From: EX4572-165 sp002254885
GTDB lineage: Archaea; Thermoplasmatota; E2; DHVEG-1
Direction of reading: 5' to 3'
Length of the DNA stretch: 64,000 bases
Assembly (NCBI GenBank): GCA_029939595.1
Contig: JAOZSQ010000005.1
Coordinates: 1-64,000 of the forward strand
Part shown: piece by piece, positions 52,515 through 61,508 of the stretch
Position numbering within the stretch: position 1 is the first letter of the stretch
Layout of the letters: every line of letters begins with the position of its first letter
The notes under the pieces: generated by a model
Database searches by the model: none
The model's input: the letters and a program-made list of their open reading frames with translations, nothing else
What the model was told of the DNA's origin: nothing
Program-made: the position numbers and the translations under genes

Positions 52515-53222
52515 ATGAATATACAAAATGCGTTATCAGAAAAAATCGCAGGTGAAATTACTTTAAGTCCTAAACCAGGCCTAACACTTCGTAAATGGAG
52601 AAATATTTTTAAGATAAGTCAAACGGATCTAGCAAAATTCTTAGAGCTATCCCCCAGTGTAATCAGTGACTATGAATCAGGTAGAAGAAAGTCACCAGGA
52701 ATTCAAACGATTCGAAAGGTCATTGAAGCATTTGTTAAGATTGATGAGCAACGTGGTGGAAAGATTATTCATCTGTATGATCCTATGATTCAAACGCATG
52801 AGGGAATCATTGATATTCAGGAATATCCTTTTGCTCTTGACGCAGATTTTTTTATTAAAAAGATTGATGGACATATTCTCACAAAGAAAAATCAAGGGTT
52901 AAAGAAAAAGGTGAAAGGTTTTACGCTTGTAGATAGCATTAAGACAATTAAAAATATTTCACCAGTTAATTATTCTCATCTATATGGTTGGACTCCTGAG
53001 CGTGCATTACTTTTTACAGGTATTCAATTTGGAAGAAGTCCAATGATTGCCGTTAGAATTCATCCAGTGAAGCCATCAGTTGTTGTTTATCATAAACCTG
53101 GTGGAATTGATCCATTGGCAATTAAGCTTGCTGAACGCGAGAATATTGCTTTGGTTTCTACTAATATTTCATTAGATGATTTAAAGGAACGGCTTATTAA
53201 TCTTGGGAAAAATGGGAAATAA
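52515..53222 (+). CDS. XRE-type HTH regulator (COG1709-like) of the mevalonate operon
   Basis: About 235 residues from ATG 52515 (MNIQNALSEKIAGEITLSPK), with AAAGGTGATT just upstream; four bases separate it from the DUF35 stop. The XRE-type helix-turn-helix (about 25-80) reads LRKWRNIFKISQTDLAKFLELSPSVISDYESGRRKSPG. The C-terminal domain (about 95-235; YSHLYGWTPERALLFTGIQFGRSPMIAVRIHP) is conserved in archaeal COG1709 proteins. It probably regulates its own operon; binding ligand unknown. Confidence 0.88.
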   Translation: MNIQNALSEKIAGEITLSPKPGLTLRKWRNIFKISQTDLAKFLELSPSVISDYESGRRKSPGIQTIRKVIEAFVKIDEQRGGKIIHLYDPMIQTHEGIIDIQEYPFALDADFFIKKIDGHILTKKNQGLKKKVKGFTLVDSIKTIKNISPVNYSHLYGWTPERALLFTGIQFGRSPMIAVRIHPVKPSVVVYHKPGGIDPLAIKLAERENIALVSTNISLDDLKERLINLGKNGK

Positions 53223-53318
53223 TCTTTCCCCCCTTATTTATTATATGTATTATAAATATAAAAATAGTAAGATATATATAATTCTTTTTTATTCATTATT
53301 ATAAATAGAGGTAAAATT

Positions 53319-53777
53319 ATGATAAAAGAAAAGATTTTACACAACAATAAAGCACAAGTACTCGGATTGCCAATGTATATGATAATTGTAATGATTGTAG
53401 CAGTTGCAGTAATAGCCGCCGTTCTCTTTATGATACCTCAAGGAACAAAAACAATGAACGCACTTGTATCAGAAAATGCTGTTATTGCAGAAGACCCTGG
53501 AAATTCCAGTGCTTTTACATTTAGTAGTTCTTATGATATCACAATACAAGTTACAAGCAATGATAATCGTGCAGATCCGGTGTCGGGTGCTACGGTAAGT
53601 CTTATTGGCTCAGGAATTGCAAGTTCAGGTACTACAAACGGTGAAGGAATCGCAACAATATCTGTTACGCCGGAATTAGGGGAAAACATCAATGAAGCAT
53701 CCATCAAACTCATTGTAAAAGCACAAGGATTTGAGGATTACTCAGATATTAATGCCGTAACCGTTCATCGATTATAA
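53319..53777 (+). CDS. type IV pilin-like protein with Ig-like (carboxypeptidase-regulatory) domain
   Basis: A 152-residue protein. After a short basic N-terminus comes NNKAQVLGLPMYMIIVMIVAV, a prepilin-like hydrophobic helix with a Gly-Leu-Pro start, then a beta domain with the DPVSGATVSLIGSGIASSGTTNGEGIATIS pattern typical of carboxypeptidase-regulatory-like (CarboxypepD_reg) folds. The N-terminal motif N-x-A-x-x-x-(L/M/I)-P recurs in the next two exported proteins of this cluster (54445-54906 and 54999-55490). Probably a membrane-anchored or pilus-subunit surface protein. Confidence 0.68.
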   Translation: MIKEKILHNNKAQVLGLPMYMIIVMIVAVAVIAAVLFMIPQGTKTMNALVSENAVIAEDPGNSSAFTFSSSYDITIQVTSNDNRADPVSGATVSLIGSGIASSGTTNGEGIATISVTPELGENINEASIKLIVKAQGFEDYSDINAVTVHRL

Positions 53778-53813
53778 ATCAAATAAAATTTTTCCATAAA
53801 GATAGTGTCTTTC

Positions 53814-54422
53814 ATGAAATCAATGTTTCAAAGAAAAAAGGGATATGATCCAAATAATTCCAATAAATTTGATGATAGAAATATCCATACATTAAAGGAA
53901 TGGAACTGGAAATTAGAACAATCCATCACTCAACTACGTTCTCGTATTAATGCAGTAGAAAATCGACTCTCATTAAATAAAAATGAAGTCGATGAACAAA
54001 ATATTAAAAAATTAGAAGAGAATTCTAACGATCTTACCACATATAAATCTTCTAAGAATTTAAATTCAAGTATGGAAATCATTAGAAAATATGAAGAAAC
54101 ACTTAATGAATTAGATCATGAATATCAAAAAATGAAAGATCAAATAAATAAACTATCAAAAAGACAGAAATCATCCTCATTAATCATGCATGTAAAAGGA
54201 AAAGAAATCCCTCTTGAAATAACTGGCATCATTGGAGGGATACTCATCATAATTATTGCGTTTCTTGTTGCAATGGGTGGAACAGAATTTGTTGTTTCAC
54301 CCCCCTTTTTAACCATAAGTGGTCTTGTTCTTATCGGATCAACTATTGTTAGATCAGTTGGAGGAGTTGAATTGATAAAAACTTTTTATCAAAAACGTAA
54401 TGAATTAATCGAAAAATCATAA
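53814..54422 (+). CDS. coiled coil with C-terminal membrane helices
   Basis: About 202 residues from ATG 53814 (MKSMFQRKKGYDPNNSNKFD); a GTG three codons earlier is possible. A long coiled coil (about 25-125) is followed by two transmembrane helices (about 140-165, IIGGILIIIIAFLVAMGG; and 172-187). The C-terminus is cytoplasmic and basic by the positive-inside rule. It follows the pilin-like gene by 36 bp on the same strand and may belong to one surface-assembly unit. No family recognised. Confidence 0.65.
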   Translation: MKSMFQRKKGYDPNNSNKFDDRNIHTLKEWNWKLEQSITQLRSRINAVENRLSLNKNEVDEQNIKKLEENSNDLTTYKSSKNLNSSMEIIRKYEETLNELDHEYQKMKDQINKLSKRQKSSSLIMHVKGKEIPLEITGIIGGILIIIIAFLVAMGGTEFVVSPPFLTISGLVLIGSTIVRSVGGVELIKTFYQKRNELIEKS

Positions 54423-54444
54423 AAAAAATAGATCCATTATTTTT

Positions 54445-54906
54445 TTATTCTTTTATTATACGGATCATATTTTCATGAACATAATAATCATATCCCAAAG
54501 CTTTTACTTCTACATCAAGAAAGATTTCATTTATTCCATTTTCTAAATTAATTGTTACTGGAATTATACATCTACCAGTTTTATTCGTATAATTATATGC
54601 AATGATTCCTGTTCCTTTAATAATTACTAATCCTTGATTAATAGCTTTGTGATTTGAACTATCTTTAATCACAATGGAAAAATAACTTATATTCACTGAA
54701 TCATTTATTGAAGCAATAGTTGGTTGAACAGTAACATATAACGGTACAGGAATAATTGAGGATTGTGTTATAAAACCAATTATTGTTGCAAGTGCTATTG
54801 ATCCGATAATCAATGATATCACTAGTTTCATTGGCATATCAATAACTGCAGAGTTTTCCTTGGTAATTTTCTTAATGTTTAACTTTGATTTCATTATCAA
54901 TTTCAT
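54445..54906 (-). CDS. type IV pilin-like protein, opposite-strand member of the cluster
   Basis: A 153-residue protein; starts at 54906 (MKLIMKSKLNIKK) or the ATG four codons on. N-terminal KENSAVIDMPMKLVISLIIG matches the N-x-A-x-x-x-M-P motif of the 53319 protein, and a beta-rich domain follows (YFSIVIKDSSNHKAINQGLV; CarboxypepD_reg-like). Same architecture as 53319, but on the minus strand. A surface or pilus subunit is likely. The promoter is shared with the divergent 54999 gene. Confidence 0.65.
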   Translation of the reverse strand: MKLIMKSKLNIKKITKENSAVIDMPMKLVISLIIGSIALATIIGFITQSSIIPVPLYVTVQPTIASINDSVNISYFSIVIKDSSNHKAINQGLVIIKGTGIIAYNYTNKTGRCIIPVTINLENGINEIFLDVEVKALGYDYYVHENMIRIIKE

Positions 54907-54998
54907 TGAATATTTATCAATAGATAAACCACATATATAAATATATTCATTAAATTATAAAAATGGTTGTTTCGTTTATTTTTATAGGGTATTCATAA

Positions 54999-55490
54999 TT
55001 GAAATATAAAAATCATGCGATCATTGGAATTCCAAATCAACTGTTCATTATTGTAATCCTTATGTCAATTCTATTTTTATTATTATTTTATGCCGTTACA
55101 AATTTTCAAAAACAAACACAAATAAATGATTTAAAGAAAAACATGAATCAGATAATAAACTCAGCCGAATATCTTACAGAATATGCAAACCACGCAAGTA
55201 TCATATCATCAGAAATTAATATCCCCCAAATTGTAAAATTCGTCTCATTTGGACCCCCACCAGAATACATGATATACAATACCAACTACAACAATATATC
55301 CCTGTTCAATGAACGCATGTATGTCATTTGCTATGAAAATGACATTATTGAACAATATCACACATCATTTCCATTTTACATAGACCATACAAATAATTCA
55401 TGTATCCTTACAAAAGGATCACATCAAATAAATATGGAACTAATACAAACACAAGGTAAAACCTATGTTAAAATCCAACAAAAAGGATAA
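54999..55490 (+). CDS. pilin-like membrane-anchored protein
   Basis: A 163-residue protein with a TTG start at 54999 (MKYKNHAIIGIPNQLFIIVI). The N-terminal NHAIIGIPNQLF again carries the N-x-A-x-x-x-I-P motif before a hydrophobic helix (about 14-33). The rest is a soluble beta/alpha domain with KTYVKIQQ at the end. It overlaps the next gene by 26 bp. A GGGT lies upstream, and a TATA-like TATATAAATATA about 60 nt before the start. Confidence 0.6.
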   Translation: MKYKNHAIIGIPNQLFIIVILMSILFLLLFYAVTNFQKQTQINDLKKNMNQIINSAEYLTEYANHASIISSEINIPQIVKFVSFGPPPEYMIYNTNYNNISLFNERMYVICYENDIIEQYHTSFPFYIDHTNNSCILTKGSHQINMELIQTQGKTYVKIQQKG

Positions 55491-56091
55491 CAAAGCATTC
55501 ATGCCTTTATCCCTTACAACAATAGCTTTGTTCATAACAACTGCAATATTACTCATATCAATTTACAGCCTAATTCAAGATCACCCATTAAAAACAAAAA
55601 CTGAGCTAGAAACCATTTCAACATCCCTTCATCAGAAAATTCAATCAGTTGAAACCTCATATTATGAAAAACAAAGCCAATTTCTATTCAAATCAAATTC
55701 CTTACAATCAAATATTCAACTATCATCAAATTCCATAATAATAGAACAAAAACATAAAAATCAACAATATCGAATAGTAAAAAAAAGTATTGTTCCTTGG
55801 TGGATTCAATTAAACAACTCTTTTTGGAATGACAGTAATTCATTTCATCAATATCTTAAATATGAATATCATTACGCAGGAACCATATCAGACCCGATTC
55901 CCAATAATGAAAGTATTAAACAAGAAATTCAAAACTCATTTAACAACTCAACTTCAACGATTTTAAGACAACCATATAAAATAAACACATTAAAACCACT
56001 TCATATTGATAAACTTATAATTTATTATAAGGATGAAAACGGGTTAATTGTTCAAGAAAACACACAATCATTCATCCTTTTATATCAATAA
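55465..56091 (+). CDS. pilin-like protein with large beta domain
   Basis: A 208-residue protein, ATG at 55465, overlapping the previous gene by 26 bp. KKDNKAFMPLSLTTIALFIT is a pilin-type N-terminus (positively charged, then MP and a long hydrophobic helix), though without the exact spacing of the motif seen in the three neighbours. An acidic, Ser/Gln/Asn-rich beta domain fills the rest. Translational overlap implies it is made together with the 54999 protein, perhaps as a pair of minor pilins. Confidence 0.6.
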   Translation: MLKSNKKDNKAFMPLSLTTIALFITTAILLISIYSLIQDHPLKTKTELETISTSLHQKIQSVETSYYEKQSQFLFKSNSLQSNIQLSSNSIIIEQKHKNQQYRIVKKSIVPWWIQLNNSFWNDSNSFHQYLKYEYHYAGTISDPIPNNESIKQEIQNSFNNSTSTILRQPYKINTLKPLHIDKLIIYYKDENGLIVQENTQSFILLYQ

Positions 56092-56113
56092 TGCACACTG
56101 AAAATTAATCTTT

Positions 56114-56368
56114 TTAATCATTCATAAATAATCTAAATGCTATTAGAAAAATCATTTGAGAAATACCTAAAATCGTGAAAAACAAAAAAATTGGATGTGG
56201 CTCTAAAAACATCATCAAGGTTCCGACAAGAGCAGTAAGCATTGTTAATGAGAAAAATAAAACAAATACCGATGAATCTTTAGGTTTTTTATTGATTTTT
56301 TCTAGTTTTGATTCAATATTTTCAAATTTTTCACGGATTTCCACATTTGTTATTCCTTTCATCATCAA
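56114..56368 (-). CDS. short coiled coil with two membrane helices
   Basis: An 84-residue protein (ATG 56368, with ATGs two codons on also possible). NVEIREKFENIESKLEKINKK forms a helix, then two membrane segments (VFVLFFSLTMLTALVGTLMM and FLFFTILGISQMIFLIAF) joined by an EPHP loop. Charge pattern puts the N-terminus in the cytoplasm. Such hairpin proteins occur beside surface genes; role unknown. Confidence 0.6.
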   Translation of the reverse strand: MMMKGITNVEIREKFENIESKLEKINKKPKDSSVFVLFFSLTMLTALVGTLMMFLEPHPIFLFFTILGISQMIFLIAFRLFMND

Positions 56369-56567
56369 CCACCAAATAAAGTCACTCTTTTATTTTAATA
56401 TTTATGAAATAATACATATCCTTAATAACCTTTATGGACAATTTTTTGAAAAATTAATTAATATTTTTATATATTTTAATGTTTAAATTTCATGTTTATG
56501 ATCATTGATTTTGTTATCTTCTTGATTCAATTAGGAAACTAATTATGGCTCTTCATACACTATTAAT

Positions 56568-59447
56568 TCATCTCTGACTTGGAGTATATGGATTAAATGC
56601 AGGGTCACCAAATAAATTATATTCTAGTTGACAAGTATATTTTTTCTCTAAACATAGTTTTTCTTCTCCACTTAATTCCTGGATACTATCATCTATATTT
56701 TTTTGGGATTCAACATCAATTGTTAAGGGTGGTGCCCAGAAGAATGAAGATTCAGCATCTTCCCATTGTGCATTTCTTGCATTTCTAAATGCCAGACCCA
56801 TTGTTGCATCTTCTGCCCCTAGACTTGTGAAAACATCATTAGCATATAATCCTGAGAAATGTAAATCATATAGATCTGGATCTTTTCTTGTCTGCAAAAA
56901 CTCTTTAATCCCTAAGCCTACAGGCCTTGTTCTTTCATCCAAATATCCTGGGCCAGGAGTTCCTCTTGATGATGCAATAAGAGCATTTACACCTGAATGC
57001 AGAAATGCTTGTCCAGCATTTGCTTTTGGATACCAGGCATCAATTCTTCCAACATAACAACTTTCAATAAACATAACTGATGGACCGTAATCCAATCCTG
57101 TTACTGTTCTGACATTATACCAACCAATATCAGCAATCCCGCTACTAAATCCAGGTAAACCAGATGCAAAAGTTATTCTGTTAAGAAGATTATGAATTAA
57201 TATTGGTCGGAATCCTACTGAATCACCTTGCACATCTGAATGAATAAAACCCATTGGTTGACCATGACCAAATGAAAATATAAAGTTACTATTCATCTGA
57301 TCCTCAGCCCCATTTATTTTTTTATCACCATATTTAGCTATTACATGCCATTTCGGGAAAAAAATACGGTTTAATAAACCTAATTTATTTATTTGATTTA
57401 TTGTATCTGTACTTAGACCATATGCTCCTGAATACTGATTTTCTGTTGCAATAATATTAGAGAATTGTCCACTGTTCATTGATTCCTGAATAGCCAAATT
57501 CTGGAAATGTGCTTCTCCTGTTGGCCATTTCATAACAAGATTATCATCATCAATCTTAAACAAAATTTTTCTAAATAAATCAAAACCTGGAATTCTTTGA
57601 AAATCTGTTCCACTACCTGTTTGAACATTTGCGGTATTCTTCCAAGCACCATCCATGTTTTCAAGTATGTCTTCATAAAATATGGTTCTTAGAATAAGTG
57701 CACTTACATCTTGAACATCCCAACCAGTTATTCTACCAACTAGATTTTCCTGAGAGGGATAAAATTCTTCATATGTCTCACCATGACTGTTTTTTGATAA
57801 GAATTTATCAGCTGGATGATTTTGTTGAATTTTATCGTTTCTTGGATGTGGATCAATGTTTCCATAAATAAAATCACTAGCAACATCCCAACCAAAATAT
57901 ATTGAATTTGCATCAGGAGTATCATAATAATAATACTGAGGTATCATCTCTGCACTACCAACTAGACCAATAAATATTGGATCATTGTCATAATGTTCTT
58001 TTAAAATTTCGAGATTACCATCATCATAATCACCTTCAAAATCATTAATACTTGCAATTTTTGCAAGAATCATGTTTATTTCTTCATGAATCTTAAAAGT
58101 ATGTTCATTTGACATCTCAGTAAGCATTGGGTTTGATCCCGGCCAAACAACACCCTTATGTTCCGATGAAAGATCAGGGAATCGTTCTTCATCTGCTGCA
58201 AATGCAAAATCAGGTTTTGCATAAATGATTCCTTTACGATATGCAGTAAGATAGGGAGCTATCGAAGAAAGTTTAGGCATCCTTGAATCATAAGGTGAAG
58301 ATAGTTTTTCTAAAACAACATTAACTTCATAATCTGTTGATTTAGATGTTAAAAGTTTAGATCCAACACTTATCCCCCATTCTTCACCACCTTGATCATA
58401 AACTATTGTTTCCCAGTAAATTTTATCTTTAATTATATTTCCTGATTCATCCCTTTCAGGTATACCCCCAAACGTAAACAAAAATGCTTGAATCCCATTT
58501 GGCCCTAAAAGTTGAGGTGAAAGTTTACCTCCTGTGTCTCCAACATTTTCACCAGGATCATGGGTTGCATCAATTTTTATCTTACAGTATTTATAATCAT
58601 TAGGGATATTAAATAAATGGTAATTAGTAAGAGCAGGTTTTCTTTTAGAAGGTAAAAGATTTAAAAAATTAGTTGGAGTAATACAAAAAGAACCGACAGT
58701 ACCATCCATTAAATCAAGAGTAGTAGTTTCAAGAACTTCAGGTTCAAGCACATCCAAAGGATTTGAAATAGTTAGATAATTTACTTTTCCAAATTTCTGC
58801 TCCACCAAATCAATTGAAACATTCACAATCTCATCAACATTATTAAAAAACAATGAGGATTCATAACCAGATAAATTCCCACAAATAAATGATTTCTTTA
58901 CACCAAGATCCTCCAATACATCTATGACATCTTCACTAATTTCATCAGTTACAATCACAGGAATACTAAGATAAGATGCAAGAGGAACTGCAACAACACC
59001 TAAATTATATCCATTTACACTATCTTCAATTAATAAAACGCCCTCACTTTCATCCCAATAAGATAATGCAATTTCAAGGGATTTTTCTTTTACATCATCA
59101 TTTGCTTGAATAATTAAAGAAGGTTCAATTTGAATTTGTTCTGTTTCAACTCTAACAATTGATTTTGATGGGTCCGCAAAATTACTAACATACAAAGGAA
59201 TAACATTCTGCATTCCATCTTCATCATAATTTACAGCAATAGGCGTGGTTATCAGCGCAAAAAATGGGTTTGCATCTGAAACCTTAATTCCAGTATCAAA
59301 TGAATTTATAGATCCACATACTTCATAAAAATCTTCAATTTCAGCATCCGCAACAGAGCTTTCAGGAATCCAAAAATAAATCCCTACAGATGTTAAAATA
59401 AGAATTATGATACCAACTATTATAATAGTTTTATCGTTTTTTTTCAT
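56568..59447 (-). CDS. giant secreted C25-like peptidase with CWB2-like domain
   Basis: A 959-residue protein with an N-terminal signal/anchor helix (7-26). A region around 125-205 (YWDESEGVLLIEDSVNGYNL ... IPVIVTDEISEDVIDVLEDLGVKKSFICG) resembles cell-wall-binding repeat 2. The C25-like catalytic part has IFSFGHGQPM with His728 and MFIESCYVGRI with Cys797, and QLEYNLFGDPAFNPY near the C-terminus. It is clearly more distant from the other three C25 members and has long insertions. Export and surface attachment with proteolytic action are inferred. Monocistronic; T-rich DNA follows. Confidence 0.78.
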   Translation of the reverse strand: MKKNDKTIIIVGIIILILTSVGIYFWIPESSVADAEIEDFYEVCGSINSFDTGIKVSDANPFFALITTPIAVNYDEDGMQNVIPLYVSNFADPSKSIVRVETEQIQIEPSLIIQANDDVKEKSLEIALSYWDESEGVLLIEDSVNGYNLGVVAVPLASYLSIPVIVTDEISEDVIDVLEDLGVKKSFICGNLSGYESSLFFNNVDEIVNVSIDLVEQKFGKVNYLTISNPLDVLEPEVLETTTLDLMDGTVGSFCITPTNFLNLLPSKRKPALTNYHLFNIPNDYKYCKIKIDATHDPGENVGDTGGKLSPQLLGPNGIQAFLFTFGGIPERDESGNIIKDKIYWETIVYDQGGEEWGISVGSKLLTSKSTDYEVNVVLEKLSSPYDSRMPKLSSIAPYLTAYRKGIIYAKPDFAFAADEERFPDLSSEHKGVVWPGSNPMLTEMSNEHTFKIHEEINMILAKIASINDFEGDYDDGNLEILKEHYDNDPIFIGLVGSAEMIPQYYYYDTPDANSIYFGWDVASDFIYGNIDPHPRNDKIQQNHPADKFLSKNSHGETYEEFYPSQENLVGRITGWDVQDVSALILRTIFYEDILENMDGAWKNTANVQTGSGTDFQRIPGFDLFRKILFKIDDDNLVMKWPTGEAHFQNLAIQESMNSGQFSNIIATENQYSGAYGLSTDTINQINKLGLLNRIFFPKWHVIAKYGDKKINGAEDQMNSNFIFSFGHGQPMGFIHSDVQGDSVGFRPILIHNLLNRITFASGLPGFSSGIADIGWYNVRTVTGLDYGPSVMFIESCYVGRIDAWYPKANAGQAFLHSGVNALIASSRGTPGPGYLDERTRPVGLGIKEFLQTRKDPDLYDLHFSGLYANDVFTSLGAEDATMGLAFRNARNAQWEDAESSFFWAPPLTIDVESQKNIDDSIQELSGEEKLCLEKKYTCQLEYNLFGDPAFNPYTPSQR

Positions 59448-59621
59448 TTAGTCTCCCCTGAAACATTTATAATTCCTTATTTACTATATGCATTTAAATA
59501 TTCTTATTAATAATTTTATTAATGCATGATGATTATCTTTTGTTGTTTTCGAATTTTATCCAAATTAACTTTTGTGTATGTCTACTTGAATAAATACAAT
59601 TTTTTTTGATCGTTTATTTCT

Positions 59622-61505
59622 TTAAATTAACATATATAGTTCTCTAATTTTATCATCAATATCATAAAATTTAATATTTTTCTCATTATCCATTATACCT
59701 TCTGCAATCAGAGAATATTCAGAATAAACCGGGGCAACATTTGGTTTTGCATATACACGAATATTACTTTGGTTTTCTGTTTCAAGGAATAGTTGAATAT
59801 CACAGTCTGTGTTATATGCTTGTATTTGATCTGATAAGAGTTTCAAATTTTCGTTAGTGAGTTTTTCCAATTGTTGCCATCCATTTAAGAGAACTCCTGG
59901 ATATTTATCAATTACTTCAAAATCTTCAAAACTTGGATCAATTTCTTCAGGTTCTTCATATGATGGCCCATTTCTTTCAAAACTGGCAACATATACACAT
60001 GCCCAATCATCTCTATCATATTGTCCATTTTCTCCATGTGAGTAGTCAAATAATGTTTTATCTTTGTAGATTTTATCATAGTTCATAACACTGTTATAAT
60101 TTTCTATATATCCATAATACTCATCATCTGTTAAACTTGGACGTTTAATATCTCTGTTAGGTTCATCCAAATCAACTCCATTATACTCAGCAGGTGAGAA
60201 ACCAAGCGTGTGTCCTAATTCATGGAATATTCCTGATGCAATACCATGTTGTCTAAGACGTTCATTCCAAATGTATCCTTTGCAATACAATAATGATTGT
60301 TCTAATCCTGTTCCAATATTTATACAATCCATCATATTATCATGAAATGGCGTGACAAATCCTCCTATATTTGCTAAATGAATATACCGAAAAACTCCTT
60401 TGCGTTCATCAGGAAAATGATGTTCATATCGACCAAATGGAAAGCCACTTGATTGATCACTCATTTCTTCCAGATATGGAAGCATCTCACCACCACCATT
60501 CACAGGTCCATCAGCCCATCCATCATCAAAGTAAGTCCAGATGCCATGTTGTGCATATCGTTCTATGACCATCTGTTTTGGTTCTTCATGAAGAACATGG
60601 TCAAAATATTTCCATTTGTTTTTCTTTTCCATAAAATCAACTTCAATATAGATATCTGGTTGATATGGATTAGACCACCATTTTGAAATAGCATATTCTT
60701 CGATGTTTTGAATGCCATCAATATCCGGATCAAGATTCTCATGATCATTCCAAGTAAATGGATCATAATTCCACTTCCATTCCCATGCCGTAGGAATACC
60801 ATCATTATCAGGATCTAATCTTGTATCATCTACTGTTGGATCAGTACCAAGAACATTAACCTCAGTCCAATAAGGAATACCATCATTATCAAAGTCTGAT
60901 GAGTAAATATTGAACCAGACTTCAAAGGTTTCACCTAAATAATGACCATACCCATCCTCATCCATAAAATAATCATCACCTGACCAGCGGCCAGTACGAA
61001 AATCAAAAACAAGATTAATAGTTTCTTTAACCGTATCAATACTCTGACGATTAAATAATCCTTTTTTAGTTACTTCTACAATTGAGATAACGACATAAGA
61101 TACTGATTGATTCTCTTGTACATAGAATTTATCTCTGCATTCCATACCTATTGTATCCCATCGTTTGAATGACTCTCCATCTTCACCTATACTTCTTGCA
61201 ATAGTTTCAACATTATCATCTACTAGAAGGGTATAATAAAATTCAGGTGGGTCATCCCAGCTCTTATCATTTATAAGTCCAGTATTCATTCTATCAAGAA
61301 GACCTCGATGCCGAATTCTAAGTGTTTGAACGGTAAGACCTTGATTTCTATAAGGACATATCTGATCATCAATAATAATTTCTTTTTCTTCTGCAATTAT
61401 TTGTTCAGGTTGATTAATAAAAATATAATATATAGATACACTTATCAAAAGTGCAACAATAATAATTGCCCCGATTTTAATAAATTTTTTTTGATTCATT
61501 ATCAT
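59622..61505 (-). CDS. secreted zincin metallopeptidase with Ca2+-binding repeats
   Basis: A 627-residue protein; signal/anchor helix (9-30). Three DxDxDG Ca2+-type repeats, as in thrombospondin type 3: DFDNDG (204-209), DPDNDG (231-236), DPDIDG (259-264). The zinc site is IFHELGHTLGF with His428, Glu429 and His432, followed by a Met-turn-like NSVMNYDK. The third metzincin ligand expected at about residue 438 is Pro in this sequence, so the third ligand must lie elsewhere or the site is atypical. An extracellular peptidase is likely. Start three bases after the preceding C25 gene's stop: same operon. Confidence 0.8.
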   Translation of the reverse strand: MIMNQKKFIKIGAIIIVALLISVSIYYIFINQPEQIIAEEKEIIIDDQICPYRNQGLTVQTLRIRHRGLLDRMNTGLINDKSWDDPPEFYYTLLVDDNVETIARSIGEDGESFKRWDTIGMECRDKFYVQENQSVSYVVISIVEVTKKGLFNRQSIDTVKETINLVFDFRTGRWSGDDYFMDEDGYGHYLGETFEVWFNIYSSDFDNDGIPYWTEVNVLGTDPTVDDTRLDPDNDGIPTAWEWKWNYDPFTWNDHENLDPDIDGIQNIEEYAISKWWSNPYQPDIYIEVDFMEKKNKWKYFDHVLHEEPKQMVIERYAQHGIWTYFDDGWADGPVNGGGEMLPYLEEMSDQSSGFPFGRYEHHFPDERKGVFRYIHLANIGGFVTPFHDNMMDCINIGTGLEQSLLYCKGYIWNERLRQHGIASGIFHELGHTLGFSPAEYNGVDLDEPNRDIKRPSLTDDEYYGYIENYNSVMNYDKIYKDKTLFDYSHGENGQYDRDDWACVYVASFERNGPSYEEPEEIDPSFEDFEVIDKYPGVLLNGWQQLEKLTNENLKLLSDQIQAYNTDCDIQLFLETENQSNIRVYAKPNVAPVYSEYSLIAEGIMDNEKNIKFYDIDDKIRELYMLI

Positions 61506-61508
61506 ACT

